Assembly: GCA_050331715.1 (NCBI GenBank)
Contig: JBHJGO010000171.1
Coordinates: 1 to 13,442 of the forward strand
Direction of reading: 5' to 3'
Source of the DNA: JBHJGO01 sp050331715
GTDB lineage: Bacteria; Cyanobacteriota; Cyanobacteriia; Cyanobacteriales; Microcoleaceae
Length of the DNA: 13,442 nucleotides
The first letter of the stretch is position 1. Every line of letters begins with the position of its first letter. Made by a program: the position numbers and the translations under genes. Below the pieces are notes generated by a model that was not told the origin of the DNA, searched no databases, and saw only the letters and a program-made list of their open reading frames with translations. This document shows, piece by piece, positions 1-6,444 of this stretch.

Positions 1-216
1 GGGAAACAAGAAAGACCGATATTGACCAAACTTTTTGAATCGGGGGAAGCCGTGACCTCTGTCTCGCATGGCGTTAAAGGCGGTATCCAACCTGCCCAAC
101 ACATCCTGAAGCACTTGAGAATGCACATCTTGAAGATGGGGAAGCCGTTTTTTGGCTTGCGTCAAGTTTTTCTTCCGGGCGTAATCGATTCAGACTACTT
201 CACAGACGGGTAGAAA
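1..216 (-). pseudogene. Remnant of IS200/IS605-family TnpB (OrfB), truncated by the window edge
   Basis: Read on the minus strand from about position 189 down to 1, the translation contains LTQAKKRLPHLQDVHSQVLQ, then a D-T-A-F stretch and FPRFKKFGQYRSFLFP. This matches the N-terminal part of TnpB/OrfB proteins of IS200/IS605 elements, which are RNA-guided nucleases encoded by transposons. The same frame has a TGA stop at 190-192. Only seven in-frame codons lie between that stop and the tRNA-Ser gene, so the normal N terminus (about 50 residues) is missing. The fragment continues beyond the left edge, so the RuvC-like catalytic part cannot be judged. It is most likely a decayed copy. The alternative, a complete ORF starting downstream of the stop at a non-ATG codon, cannot be excluded. 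No transposon end was identified. Confidence 0.72.
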
Positions 217-303
217 CGGAGAGGGAGGGATTCGAACCCTCGTTAGAGTTGCCCCTAAACAGCATTTCCAGTGCTGCGCCTTCAACCACTCGGCCACCTC
301 TCC
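217..303 (-). tRNA. tRNA-Ser (anticodon GGA)
   Basis: The minus strand folds as a class II tRNA of 87 nt. The acceptor arm GGAGAGG (303-297) pairs with CCTCTCC (224-218), followed by discriminator G at 217. The anticodon loop is CTGGAAA with GGA at 269-267, flanked by the stem GCAGCA/TGCTGT. The T arm contains GGGTTCGAATCCC. A long variable arm between the anticodon stem and T arm is expected for serine. It reads UCC and UCU codons. CCA is not encoded (TTT follows), as is common in cyanobacteria. The TnpB remnant starts directly after the 3' end. Confidence 0.96.
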
Positions 304-499
304 AGGGGACTACAGCTTACTGCTAATGTTGTAGCTTGTTGCCGTAGATTTTATTTATTTGCAATTTTACTATAGTATCAGACTTATTACCTCTTCTGCA
401 AATTTTTACTGAATCTTTCAGAATGCAAAACTTTGGATAGGATAACAGAGGCTTCGCTTTGCGACCCGATCCAGATCGTAACTTTACTCCACCATCTCC

Positions 500-868
500 A
501 TGCCAGAAACCTATACGATCCAAATTCATCATCGTCAGCAGGAGCAATCCTACACAGTCAGGGTTACAGAAGATCGCAACATTCTCCAGAGTGCGGAAAC
601 TCAGGGGGCAGATTTACCTTTTTCCTGTCGGAATGGTGCCTGCACGACCTGCGCGGTGCGGGTTCTATCTGGGGAACTGGAACAGCCGGAAGCCATGGGT
701 TTATCGCCAGAACTTCAACGGCAGGGCTATGCTCTCCTCTGTGTCAGTTATCCTCGCTCTGATTTGGTGGTGGAAACCCAGGATGAGGACGAGGTTTACG
801 AATTGCAGTTTGGGCGCTACTTTGGTCAAGGTCAGGTCAAAACGGGACTGCCCCTGGATGAAGATTAG
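500..868 (+). CDS. Plant-type [2Fe-2S] ferredoxin with C-terminal extension
   Basis: The 122-residue protein carries the plant-type ferredoxin cluster motif C-x4-C-x2-C-x29-C at C43, C48, C51 and C81 (context FSCRNGACTTC and ALLCVSYP). It should therefore bind one [2Fe-2S] cluster and act as a soluble one-electron carrier. Photosynthetic PetF ferredoxins are about 97-99 residues and end soon after the last cysteine. This protein has roughly 25 more residues, including an acidic EDEVYELQFGRYF segment, which resembles the extended FdC-type ferredoxins of cyanobacteria and plants rather than PetF. It is first in a plus-strand operon, and its last 11 bp overlap the next gene, suggesting translational coupling. 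The ATG at 500 gives the usual N terminus for this fold, though no clear Shine-Dalgarno site precedes it. Partner enzyme and redox potential cannot be read from the sequence. Confidence 0.93.
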   Translation: MPETYTIQIHHRQQEQSYTVRVTEDRNILQSAETQGADLPFSCRNGACTTCAVRVLSGELEQPEAMGLSPELQRQGYALLCVSYPRSDLVVETQDEDEVYELQFGRYFGQGQVKTGLPLDED

Positions 869-1418
869 GCAATCAATCCGTCAGGTAATCAGTCAATTTT
901 TCCAAGTGTGGACATTGCTGGCACTGATGCTGGTGGTCTGTTTGGTTGGTTGTTCCACGCCAGATGCGCCACTGGGGAACCTGGTTCAGGTTGAGCGGGT
1001 TGTGAGTGGCCAAACCCTGGAAGTGATTAATCCAGCCAGCACTCCAAACCTACAGCGGGTCAGGCTTATCGGCATCTCAGCGCCCGACTTGAAGCAAGAT
1101 CCCTGGGGAGCGGCAGCCCGTCAATATCTCGATCAACTGTGCCAGGGTCAACAGGTTTTGCTAGAAATTGCAGAGCCGAAGCCGGATCGCTTCAACCGCG
1201 TGTTAGCCTATGTGTGGCTAGGTGGGGTGTTGATTAACGAGCAACTGGTTCGAGAGGGCTATGTATTGGTTGATCAGCGGTCTGGTCGAGGTCAGTACAC
1301 TGAGCGCCTACAATATGCCCAGCAGGAAGCTCGGATTTTAGAGCGGAATATTTGGAATCCGGAACAACCCCTCCGCATGACGGCAGCAGAATTCCGGCAG
1401 CAGGAGTCGCAGAATTAA
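858..1418 (+). CDS. Staphylococcal-nuclease-like (thermonuclease family) lipoprotein, catalytic ligands degenerate
   Basis: The 186-residue protein starts with a lipoprotein signal: basic N terminus, hydrophobic core at about residues 18-31 and lipobox LVGC with C32. An SNase fold follows (about 42-168), recognisable from RVRLIGISAPD, the D-x3-R segment near 110-114 and LAYVWLGGVLINEQLVREGY. Aligned to S. aureus nuclease, the two arginines are kept (R69 and R114, equivalent to R35 and R87). The calcium and base residues are changed: DGDT is SGQT (residues 50-53, so D21 becomes Q52), D40 is S74 and E43 is D77. Nuclease activity is therefore doubtful, and a binding or structural role outside the cytoplasmic membrane is possible. 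The ATG at 858 lies inside the end of the ferredoxin gene. The same frame stays open upstream to 459, but that part only mirrors the ferredoxin gene and would bury the signal peptide. Confidence 0.86.
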   Translation: MKIRQSIRQVISQFFQVWTLLALMLVVCLVGCSTPDAPLGNLVQVERVVSGQTLEVINPASTPNLQRVRLIGISAPDLKQDPWGAAARQYLDQLCQGQQVLLEIAEPKPDRFNRVLAYVWLGGVLINEQLVREGYVLVDQRSGRGQYTERLQYAQQEARILERNIWNPEQPLRMTAAEFRQQESQN

Positions 1419-1442
1419 TACCAGGATGGATCACCCAAACCT

Positions 1443-2252
1443 ATGAATGAACTCAAGACTTTACTGGATATTGCAACCCTGGCGGCTGAAGTTGGCGGCA
1501 GCGTGGTGAAATCCTACTGGGGAAACCTGGAGGAAGTGCAACAAAAAGGGCGACCCGGAGATTTGGTGACAGTTGCAGACAAAGAGGCGGAGGCTGCGAT
1601 CCTGGATATTCTCCAGCGTCATGTGCCCGACCATGGCATCCTGACAGAGGAATCCGGGGAACTGGGCAACTTGGACAGTCCCTATCTCTGGGCCATTGAC
1701 CCCCTGGATGGCACTACAAACTTTGCTCACCAATATCCGGTGTTCTCCGTTTCAATTGGACTATTGATCAATGGTGTGCCACAGGTTGGAGCTGTTTTTG
1801 ATCCATCGCGGGGGGAACTGTTCCAGGCGGCAACTGGACTGGGAGCCACCCGCAACGCTCAACCGATTCATGTTTCCAAAACAGAGAACCTGGAGGATAG
1901 CTTGCTGGTCACGGGGTTTGCCTATGATCGCCGTGAAACCTCCGATAACAACTATGCAGAGTTCTGCCATCTCACCCATCTCACCCAGGGGGTGCGGCGG
2001 GGAGGGTCAGCAGCAATTGATCTGTCCTATGTTGCCTGTGGACGATTGGATGGTTATTGGGAAAGAGGATTAAAGCCTTGGGACATGACGGCAGGGATCG
2101 TCGTACTCCAGGAAGCTGGAGGGAAAGTTACGGCCTATGATCAATCTCCCTTCCAAATGAAATCAGGCCGAATTCTGGCCACAAATGGTCACTTACATTC
2201 CAGTTTGAGTGAAGCATTGGCTAATACACCACCACTGTCGAGTTGGGGATGA
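1443..2252 (+). CDS. Inositol-monophosphatase family phosphatase
   Basis: The 269-residue protein has the full signature of Mg2+-dependent, Li+-sensitive IMPase-family enzymes: EES at 69-71, WAIDPLDGTTNF at 83-94 and WDMTAGIVVLQEAGG at 213-227. Metal ligands are present at E70, D86, D89 and D214, so it should be active. Family members hydrolyse inositol-1-phosphate or related sugar phosphates; some cyanobacterial and plant homologues act on L-galactose-1-phosphate or histidinol-phosphate. The substrate cannot be chosen from sequence alone, so suhB or hisN is not assigned. Length is normal for the family. The gene follows the nuclease-like gene after 24 bp and is probably the last gene of the operon that begins with the ferredoxin. 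It converges with the sensor gene, 70 bp away. Confidence 0.94.
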   Translation: MNELKTLLDIATLAAEVGGSVVKSYWGNLEEVQQKGRPGDLVTVADKEAEAAILDILQRHVPDHGILTEESGELGNLDSPYLWAIDPLDGTTNFAHQYPVFSVSIGLLINGVPQVGAVFDPSRGELFQAATGLGATRNAQPIHVSKTENLEDSLLVTGFAYDRRETSDNNYAEFCHLTHLTQGVRRGGSAAIDLSYVACGRLDGYWERGLKPWDMTAGIVVLQEAGGKVTAYDQSPFQMKSGRILATNGHLHSSLSEALANTPPLSSWG

Positions 2253-2322
2253 GAATGGCTATCTGCCATTGGTCATGACAGCGTTTCCAACACCGGTGGA
2301 GTACAGGCGGAATCACTCGGCT

Positions 2323-4548
2323 CTAATTGTTCCAAAAGCTATCAACCTCGATTTGATCGACTTCTGATTTTAATTCTTGAAAATAATCACTCTGAGTGAT
2401 CTTGGCAACTTCTTGCTCTCGCTTTTGCTGGTCAATTTCGATTTGTAGTTCTTGCAATTGACGTATTAACCTTTCCTCATCCTGTTTGCGCTGAGTGATA
2501 TCTTGGATAATTCCCTCATAGTAGAGTAGGTTTCCCTCTAGATCTCGAACCGCGCGAGTATCCTCTTTGATCCAGATTACACTACCATCTTTTCGATAGG
2601 CTTGATATTCAAAATTTTCTATTTTGTCTACTTGCTTCATATGTTCCTGAAATTCCTGACAGACCTTTGGATCAACGTAGACCTGGTGGGAAATATCATT
2701 AATACTTTCAATCATGCTTTCTGGAGAGTCGTAACCGTATAGTTCTGCCAAAGTACGGTTGACCTTGATGAACTTACCTTCAGGAGTGGACTGAAAAATC
2801 CCTTCTAGAGCATTTTCAAAAATACTCCGATAATTTTCTTCCGCAATTCTCAGGGCTTCTTTGGCCTGGTATCGTTCGGTGATATCAATTCCTACTGCAA
2901 CCACTGAATCCCCCTGATGGTATTTCTGAACTGCCAGGACGTAATATCTCTGCTGGTCATTAATTAAAACGGGGACTTCTCGTAGCTCTGACTCTTCAGA
3001 ACTGCTTAAAAATTCATGAATGAATTTGGTGTACTCTGGACTTTCCTGAAAGAACTCTACTAAGTGAGTGGAAGTTGATTCTGAAGTTGAATTCTGATTT
3101 GTGGCCCGATAGCGATTCGATCCCAGATATCTACCCTCAGAACTCATCCAGGAGATAGAACCAGGAACGGCATTCAAGACAGCTTCCAGTTGATCATTTT
3201 TATCTTCCAGGGTTTTGAAAGAGGCCCGTAACTGAGCTGCCATACTGTTAAATGAACTGGCTAGTTTTGCTAATTCCTTGATGTACTTGACTTCTACATT
3301 TTGACTAAGATTGCCAGCAGCAATCTCCTGGGACACATAGCTTAATTTGCCAATTGATCTAGCAATTTGACGGGAAATCAGAATGCCGATTGTTGTTGCC
3401 ATCAACAAAGCAATGATACATAGGATAGCGGTAGTTCTATTGTTGACATTAATCTGCTCCATAAAATCGGATTCTGGCACTACCAGAACAATCAGCCAAT
3501 CCAGGCCATATCCATCCTGAAACAATGAAACTTGAACAAATTGACGTTGGCCATCCAGAATATACTCCAGTTGTTGAGGTCGATTGATTCGATCCAAACT
3601 ACCAAAGTAACTTTGTAGAAATTGAGCGGTCTTCTGAGTAAGTAAAGAACGGCTTTCCGTTGCTTTAATAAATTCGACCCTGTCTCCAGCCTGTTGAAAT
3701 AGCGGTTCATCTGAAGAACTGGAAACTAAAGTTCCTGATCTTTCTATAACGAAGGCTTGACCTGATTTCCCAATTTTTAATGAAGCCAGAAAATCTCTGA
3801 ACTCTTCTGGTAGCACGACATCTGTTGCACAAACTCCTATCAGGCGATTTCCAGTTCGATTGTAAATGGGTAGGCTAGCGGTGATATTCGGTAATTTGGT
3901 GGTAAAGGAAATATAGATATCGCTCCACGTTGCGCCTCCGGCTGACAATGCAGCGCCATACCAGGGGCGCTGACGAGAATCAAATTGTTTATCACTGGTT
4001 CGGAGCTTAAATGTTCGGTTGCCTCGAACATCCAGGGCATAGTAGGCCCGATAAAAATCAGTGTCACGGTTACTGTAGGAAAGTTGTAGAGCCTTAGTTT
4101 TGGGATCTCTTAATACCCCAAAAAACTCACCATTTTCAGGATTTCCACAGTAGACAAACGCTAGATTAGGTGCGATCTTCATTTGCCGCCATAGAAAGTT
4201 CTCATCTTCCCCATCAATGATGTTTAGCTTCCCTTCGACTAAAGAAGTAGCATTCAATTGATTAATATTATGGGAATTATCGAAGTATCCATGCAATTCT
4301 CGGTTGATTCTAGCAGCCAACTCACTCCGCAATTGACTCGCTAAATCTTGAACTGCCTCTTGCCCATTATGGAAAGAGAGATAGCCCACTAAACCCACAG
4401 TCCCTGTGATTAATAGAAAAAAGGGAACTAGCAGGATTGTCTGAAGCGAAATCTGGTGAGAGACCTCTCTAGCAAACCTTCGAGAAATCCTTTGAGAAAC
4501 TCTATGAGAAATTCTGTGGACTGTTTTTGGAAAACTTCTGACCCACAT
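2323..4548 (-). CDS. Membrane sensor protein: dCache, HAMP, two PAS domains, no recognised output domain
   Basis: The 741-residue protein has an Arg/His/Ser-rich N terminus (residues 11-34, six tetrads of pattern [HQR]-[REQ]-[IVF]-[SA]). Then come a transmembrane helix (about 37-59), a large extracytoplasmic dCache domain (about 61-370), a second helix (about 372-392), HAMP (about 393-445), a divergent PAS (about 452-560, ending GIDITERYQ), a clear PAS/PAC (about 570-688, GIFQSTPEGKFIKVNRTLAE and GIIQDITQRK), a coiled coil (about 688-714) and a short tail with VAKITQSDYFQ. In the dCache part, R194, W196, Y197, Y212 and D243 fit the amino-acid-binding motif of dCache_1 receptors; the motif tyrosine five residues before the arginine is F189. 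No histidine kinase, GGDEF, EAL, cyclase, phosphatase or MCP domain is present, so signalling must go through a partner. It starts 9 bp after the glutaminase stop, so the two are probably cotranscribed. Confidence 0.9.
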   Translation of the reverse strand: MWVRSFPKTVHRISHRVSQRISRRFAREVSHQISLQTILLVPFFLLITGTVGLVGYLSFHNGQEAVQDLASQLRSELAARINRELHGYFDNSHNINQLNATSLVEGKLNIIDGEDENFLWRQMKIAPNLAFVYCGNPENGEFFGVLRDPKTKALQLSYSNRDTDFYRAYYALDVRGNRTFKLRTSDKQFDSRQRPWYGAALSAGGATWSDIYISFTTKLPNITASLPIYNRTGNRLIGVCATDVVLPEEFRDFLASLKIGKSGQAFVIERSGTLVSSSSDEPLFQQAGDRVEFIKATESRSLLTQKTAQFLQSYFGSLDRINRPQQLEYILDGQRQFVQVSLFQDGYGLDWLIVLVVPESDFMEQINVNNRTTAILCIIALLMATTIGILISRQIARSIGKLSYVSQEIAAGNLSQNVEVKYIKELAKLASSFNSMAAQLRASFKTLEDKNDQLEAVLNAVPGSISWMSSEGRYLGSNRYRATNQNSTSESTSTHLVEFFQESPEYTKFIHEFLSSSEESELREVPVLINDQQRYYVLAVQKYHQGDSVVAVGIDITERYQAKEALRIAEENYRSIFENALEGIFQSTPEGKFIKVNRTLAELYGYDSPESMIESINDISHQVYVDPKVCQEFQEHMKQVDKIENFEYQAYRKDGSVIWIKEDTRAVRDLEGNLLYYEGIIQDITQRKQDEERLIRQLQELQIEIDQQKREQEVAKITQSDYFQELKSEVDQIEVDSFWNN
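4447..4518 (-). repeat. Tetrapeptide-type coding repeat at the sensor N terminus
   Basis: Residues 11-34 of the sensor form six consecutive four-residue units with a basic or polar residue first, usually Arg second, Ile/Val/Phe third and Ser/Ala fourth (HRIS, HRVS, QRIS, RRFA, REVS, HQIS). The DNA shows a matching 12-bp periodicity, best seen in the plus-strand units at about 4480-4515 (GAGAAATCCTT, GAGAAACTCTA, GAGAAATTCTG). The stretch is strongly basic and lies immediately before the first transmembrane helix, so it should face the cytoplasm. Confidence 0.7.
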
Positions 4549-4557
4549 GCTTACGTT

Positions 4558-5589
4558 TTAACCCCAACTGTTGACCGTGTCACTGCCCTCGATCCACTCC
4601 TGCAAATCTTTTTGGGGAGTCGCTGCATTAAAAATGTGCAGCCCAAAATCACGGGAAATGTCCTCACAAACTTTGATACCCCGCACACTATTCCCCTTCT
4701 CATCCAGCAGAGGTGAGAATGTGCCAATTCCTAACTTTCCCGGTGCCAGGGCGAGAATGCCACCCCCCACTCCACTCTTAGCCGGTAGTCCGACCCGATA
4801 GGCCCATTCCCCCGAGTAGTCATACATGCCGCAGGTGAGCATGACACTGATTACGTCTTGAACATACTGTTCATCTATGGCCCGTTCTCCGGTAACCGGG
4901 TTGACTCCCCCATTGGCCAGGGTAGCAGCAATCATTGCCAAATCTCGACCATTGACCAGAATCGAACATTGCTGGAAGTAGAGATCCAGGGTTTCTTCGA
5001 TCTTGTCCGTCACCATGCCAAAGTTCAGCATCAGATAGGCCATGGCTCGATTACGGTGTCCAGTGGATTTTTCTGATAGAAAGATGGGGACATTGATCTC
5101 ATGCTCTCGACCTGTGTAGCGCTGAAACATCGTCAGGATTTTCTTCAATCGATCCGTAGAGCCTTTTCCCCGAATCAAATCAGTGGTGGCGATCGCCCCA
5201 GCATTAACCATAGGATTGTAAGGACGATTGGTTTTTTCATCTAGAACAATCGAATTAAAGGCTTCTCCAGTTGGTTCTACGCTGACTTTGCTACTGACGT
5301 ATTCCCGTCCATGTTCTTCCAGGGCCAATCCGTAGACAAAAGCTTTAGAAATCGATTGAATTGTAAAAGTTTGCTCACATTTTCCGACTTCAAAAACTTG
5401 GCCATCCATCGTGATAGCACTAATACCAAACCAGTTTGGATCAGCCAGGGTCAATTCTGGAATGTAATCAGCCACCGCTCCATCCTGAACGACCTGATAT
5501 TTCTCATGTAGATCATTCAAATAAGTCCGAAATGGAGACGCAACCGCCTGAATAGAGCTGGCCAATGATTGCAGATTTTGTTCTTTCAT
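4558..5589 (-). CDS. glsA: Serine-dependent glutaminase
   Basis: The 343-residue protein is a glutaminase of the beta-lactamase-like fold, hydrolysing L-glutamine to L-glutamate and ammonia in the cytoplasm. The catalytic S-x-x-K is at S79-I-S-K82 in QSISKAFVYGLALEEHG. N129, E173, N180, Y204, Y256 and V274 fall where the glutamine-binding and catalytic residues of E. coli and Bacillus homologues lie, as I recall them. Further family blocks are NPMVNAGAIATTDLI, GHRNRAMAYLMLNFGM and YRVGLPAKSGVGGGI. Family members are about 305-335 residues, so this copy is full length with a slightly longer C terminus. Its ATG overlaps the stop of an 18-codon ORF (ATGA), and it sits between a ParA-like ATPase and a dCache/PAS sensor, all on the minus strand. 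That is an unusual setting for a catabolic enzyme and suggests a link to signalling; the link is inference. Confidence 0.96.
   Translation of the reverse strand: MKEQNLQSLASSIQAVASPFRTYLNDLHEKYQVVQDGAVADYIPELTLADPNWFGISAITMDGQVFEVGKCEQTFTIQSISKAFVYGLALEEHGREYVSSKVSVEPTGEAFNSIVLDEKTNRPYNPMVNAGAIATTDLIRGKGSTDRLKKILTMFQRYTGREHEINVPIFLSEKSTGHRNRAMAYLMLNFGMVTDKIEETLDLYFQQCSILVNGRDLAMIAATLANGGVNPVTGERAIDEQYVQDVISVMLTCGMYDYSGEWAYRVGLPAKSGVGGGILALAPGKLGIGTFSPLLDEKGNSVRGIKVCEDISRDFGLHIFNAATPQKDLQEWIEGSDTVNSWG
5189..5196. repeat. HIP1 octamer GCGATCGC
   Basis: This is one of three exact copies of the cyanobacterial highly iterated palindrome in the window; it lies inside the glutaminase gene. Confidence 0.85.
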
Positions 5590-5642
5590 CGTGATAATCC
5601 CGCAAACTGATTCTGTCTTGACTCTCTTACAATGTTTCTCAT
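5586..5642 (-). CDS. Possible 18-residue leader/coupling peptide upstream of glutaminase
   Basis: On the minus strand an ATG at 5642-5640 opens an 18-codon frame (MRNIVRESRQNQFAGLSR). Its TGA at 5588-5586 overlaps the glutaminase start in an ATGA arrangement. A good Shine-Dalgarno sequence, GGGAG, lies 7 nt before the ATG and is part of a 13-bp tandem repeat. The glutaminase itself has only a weak GGGA upstream, so translation of this small frame could deliver ribosomes to the glutaminase start. The peptide is basic with no recognisable domain and no run of one amino acid typical of attenuator leaders. It could be a coupling ORF or chance; conservation in relatives would decide. Confidence 0.42.
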   Translation of the reverse strand: MRNIVRESRQNQFAGLSR

Positions 5643-5643
5643 A

Positions 5644-5669
5644 TTAATTCTCCCAATTAATTCTCCCAA
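5644..5669 (-). repeat. Perfect 13-bp tandem duplication carrying GGGAG
   Basis: The 13-mer TTGGGAGAATTAA (minus strand) occurs twice in direct succession at 5669-5657 and 5656-5644, in the short space between the ParA-like gene and the glutaminase. Each copy contains a GGGAG ribosome-binding-like core, and the second serves the small ORF at 5642. Copy number could tune translation of the downstream genes. Confidence 0.85.
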
Positions 5670-5682
5670 GTTAGCGATAGGC

Positions 5683-6444
5683 CTAGGCATCGATAAGCTG
5701 TTGAGCCACCTTCTGAAATTCCTGGCTGACGATGTGCTCAGGATAGCGATCGCAAAATACCCCTTCACTGGCAAGCTGAACGATGTCTTCAGACAGGGGA
5801 AATATCCCTGCTACAGGTACGTTATACGTTTCCTCTGCTTTTTGTTTCAGCGCTTCAAAGCTCATACTGCTCAGTGCCTTATTGATCGTGAGCAGCATTT
5901 TTCGTACTTTGAGGGCCTTGGCTACGTCTAGAGTAACAGCCGTTCCCTGATAGTCCTGTTTATCCGGACGCAAAATCAAAATCAGAACATGAGAGATTGC
6001 GATGGAAAGGAATGTTTCTCTTGATAACCCTGGATGAGTGTCGATGAAGAGATAGTCGAGTTGCTTTTCCTTGACAAATTTTCGTAACCCATCATTGAGT
6101 AACTTGACATCATAGCCTTCACTCAGGATGCGGGAAATATCATCAGCTTTGACACTAGAAGGAATTAAAAAAACTTTGCCTGTGTCATCCTCTAGTCTGA
6201 TGGAAGAACTAACGTCATAGATGGCTTCCTCAATTGGCGCTTGTCCCCATAGATAGCTATTCATTGTGGTTTTCAGATCTTCTGGCTCTAATCCAAATAG
6301 CGTATGGATTCCAGGAGACTGAATATCAGTGTCCACAACACCAACTCGATAACCCTGTAGGGCAATTGTAGCAGACAAATTTGCGGTGAAATTTGATTTT
6401 CCAGTTCCTCCTCGATAGGAATGGACTGAGATGACTTTAGGCAT
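5683..6444 (-). CDS. ParA/MinD-family ATPase with variant P-loop (RGGTGKS)
   Basis: The 253-residue protein is a deviant-Walker-type ATPase. The P-loop is YRGGTGKSN (R11-G-G-T-G-K16-S17), the switch I/A' motif is VVDTDIQSPG (D38, D40) and the switch II/Walker B motif is YLFIDTHPGLS (D135). Family proteins dimerise on ATP and act as spatial or signalling switches in plasmid and chromosome partition, septum placement or positioning of protein clusters. The signature lysine of the KGGxGK motif, which reaches the ATP of the partner subunit, is arginine here (codon CGA). No MinD-type C-terminal membrane-targeting helix is obvious, and no ParB or MinC/MinE gene is adjacent, so partition or Min function is unlikely. 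It is the first gene of the minus-strand cluster with the small ORF, glutaminase and sensor. The start has no clear Shine-Dalgarno sequence. Confidence 0.9.
   Translation of the reverse strand: MPKVISVHSYRGGTGKSNFTANLSATIALQGYRVGVVDTDIQSPGIHTLFGLEPEDLKTTMNSYLWGQAPIEEAIYDVSSSIRLEDDTGKVFLIPSSVKADDISRILSEGYDVKLLNDGLRKFVKEKQLDYLFIDTHPGLSRETFLSIAISHVLILILRPDKQDYQGTAVTLDVAKALKVRKMLLTINKALSSMSFEALKQKAEETYNVPVAGIFPLSEDIVQLASEGVFCDRYPEHIVSQEFQKVAQQLIDA
5746..5753. repeat. HIP1 octamer GCGATCGC
   Basis: Exact HIP1 palindrome near the 3' end of the ParA-like gene. Confidence 0.85.

Noticed and set aside
459..857. Upstream open extension of the nuclease-like gene
   Set aside because: It only mirrors the ferredoxin gene in another frame; starting at 858 gives a proper lipoprotein signal peptide.
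2235..2252. Shared SSWG/NSWG C-terminal ends of the IMPase and glutaminase proteins
   Set aside because: The proteins are unrelated and only about eight bases coincide; most likely chance.
2254..2270. AATGGC/GCCATT hairpin after the IMPase gene as a terminator
   Set aside because: Only six base pairs and no following T tract in either direction.
5683..6444. Partition (ParA/ParB) or Min system
   Set aside because: No ParB, MinC, MinE or centromere-like repeat array is adjacent, and the P-loop is atypical.
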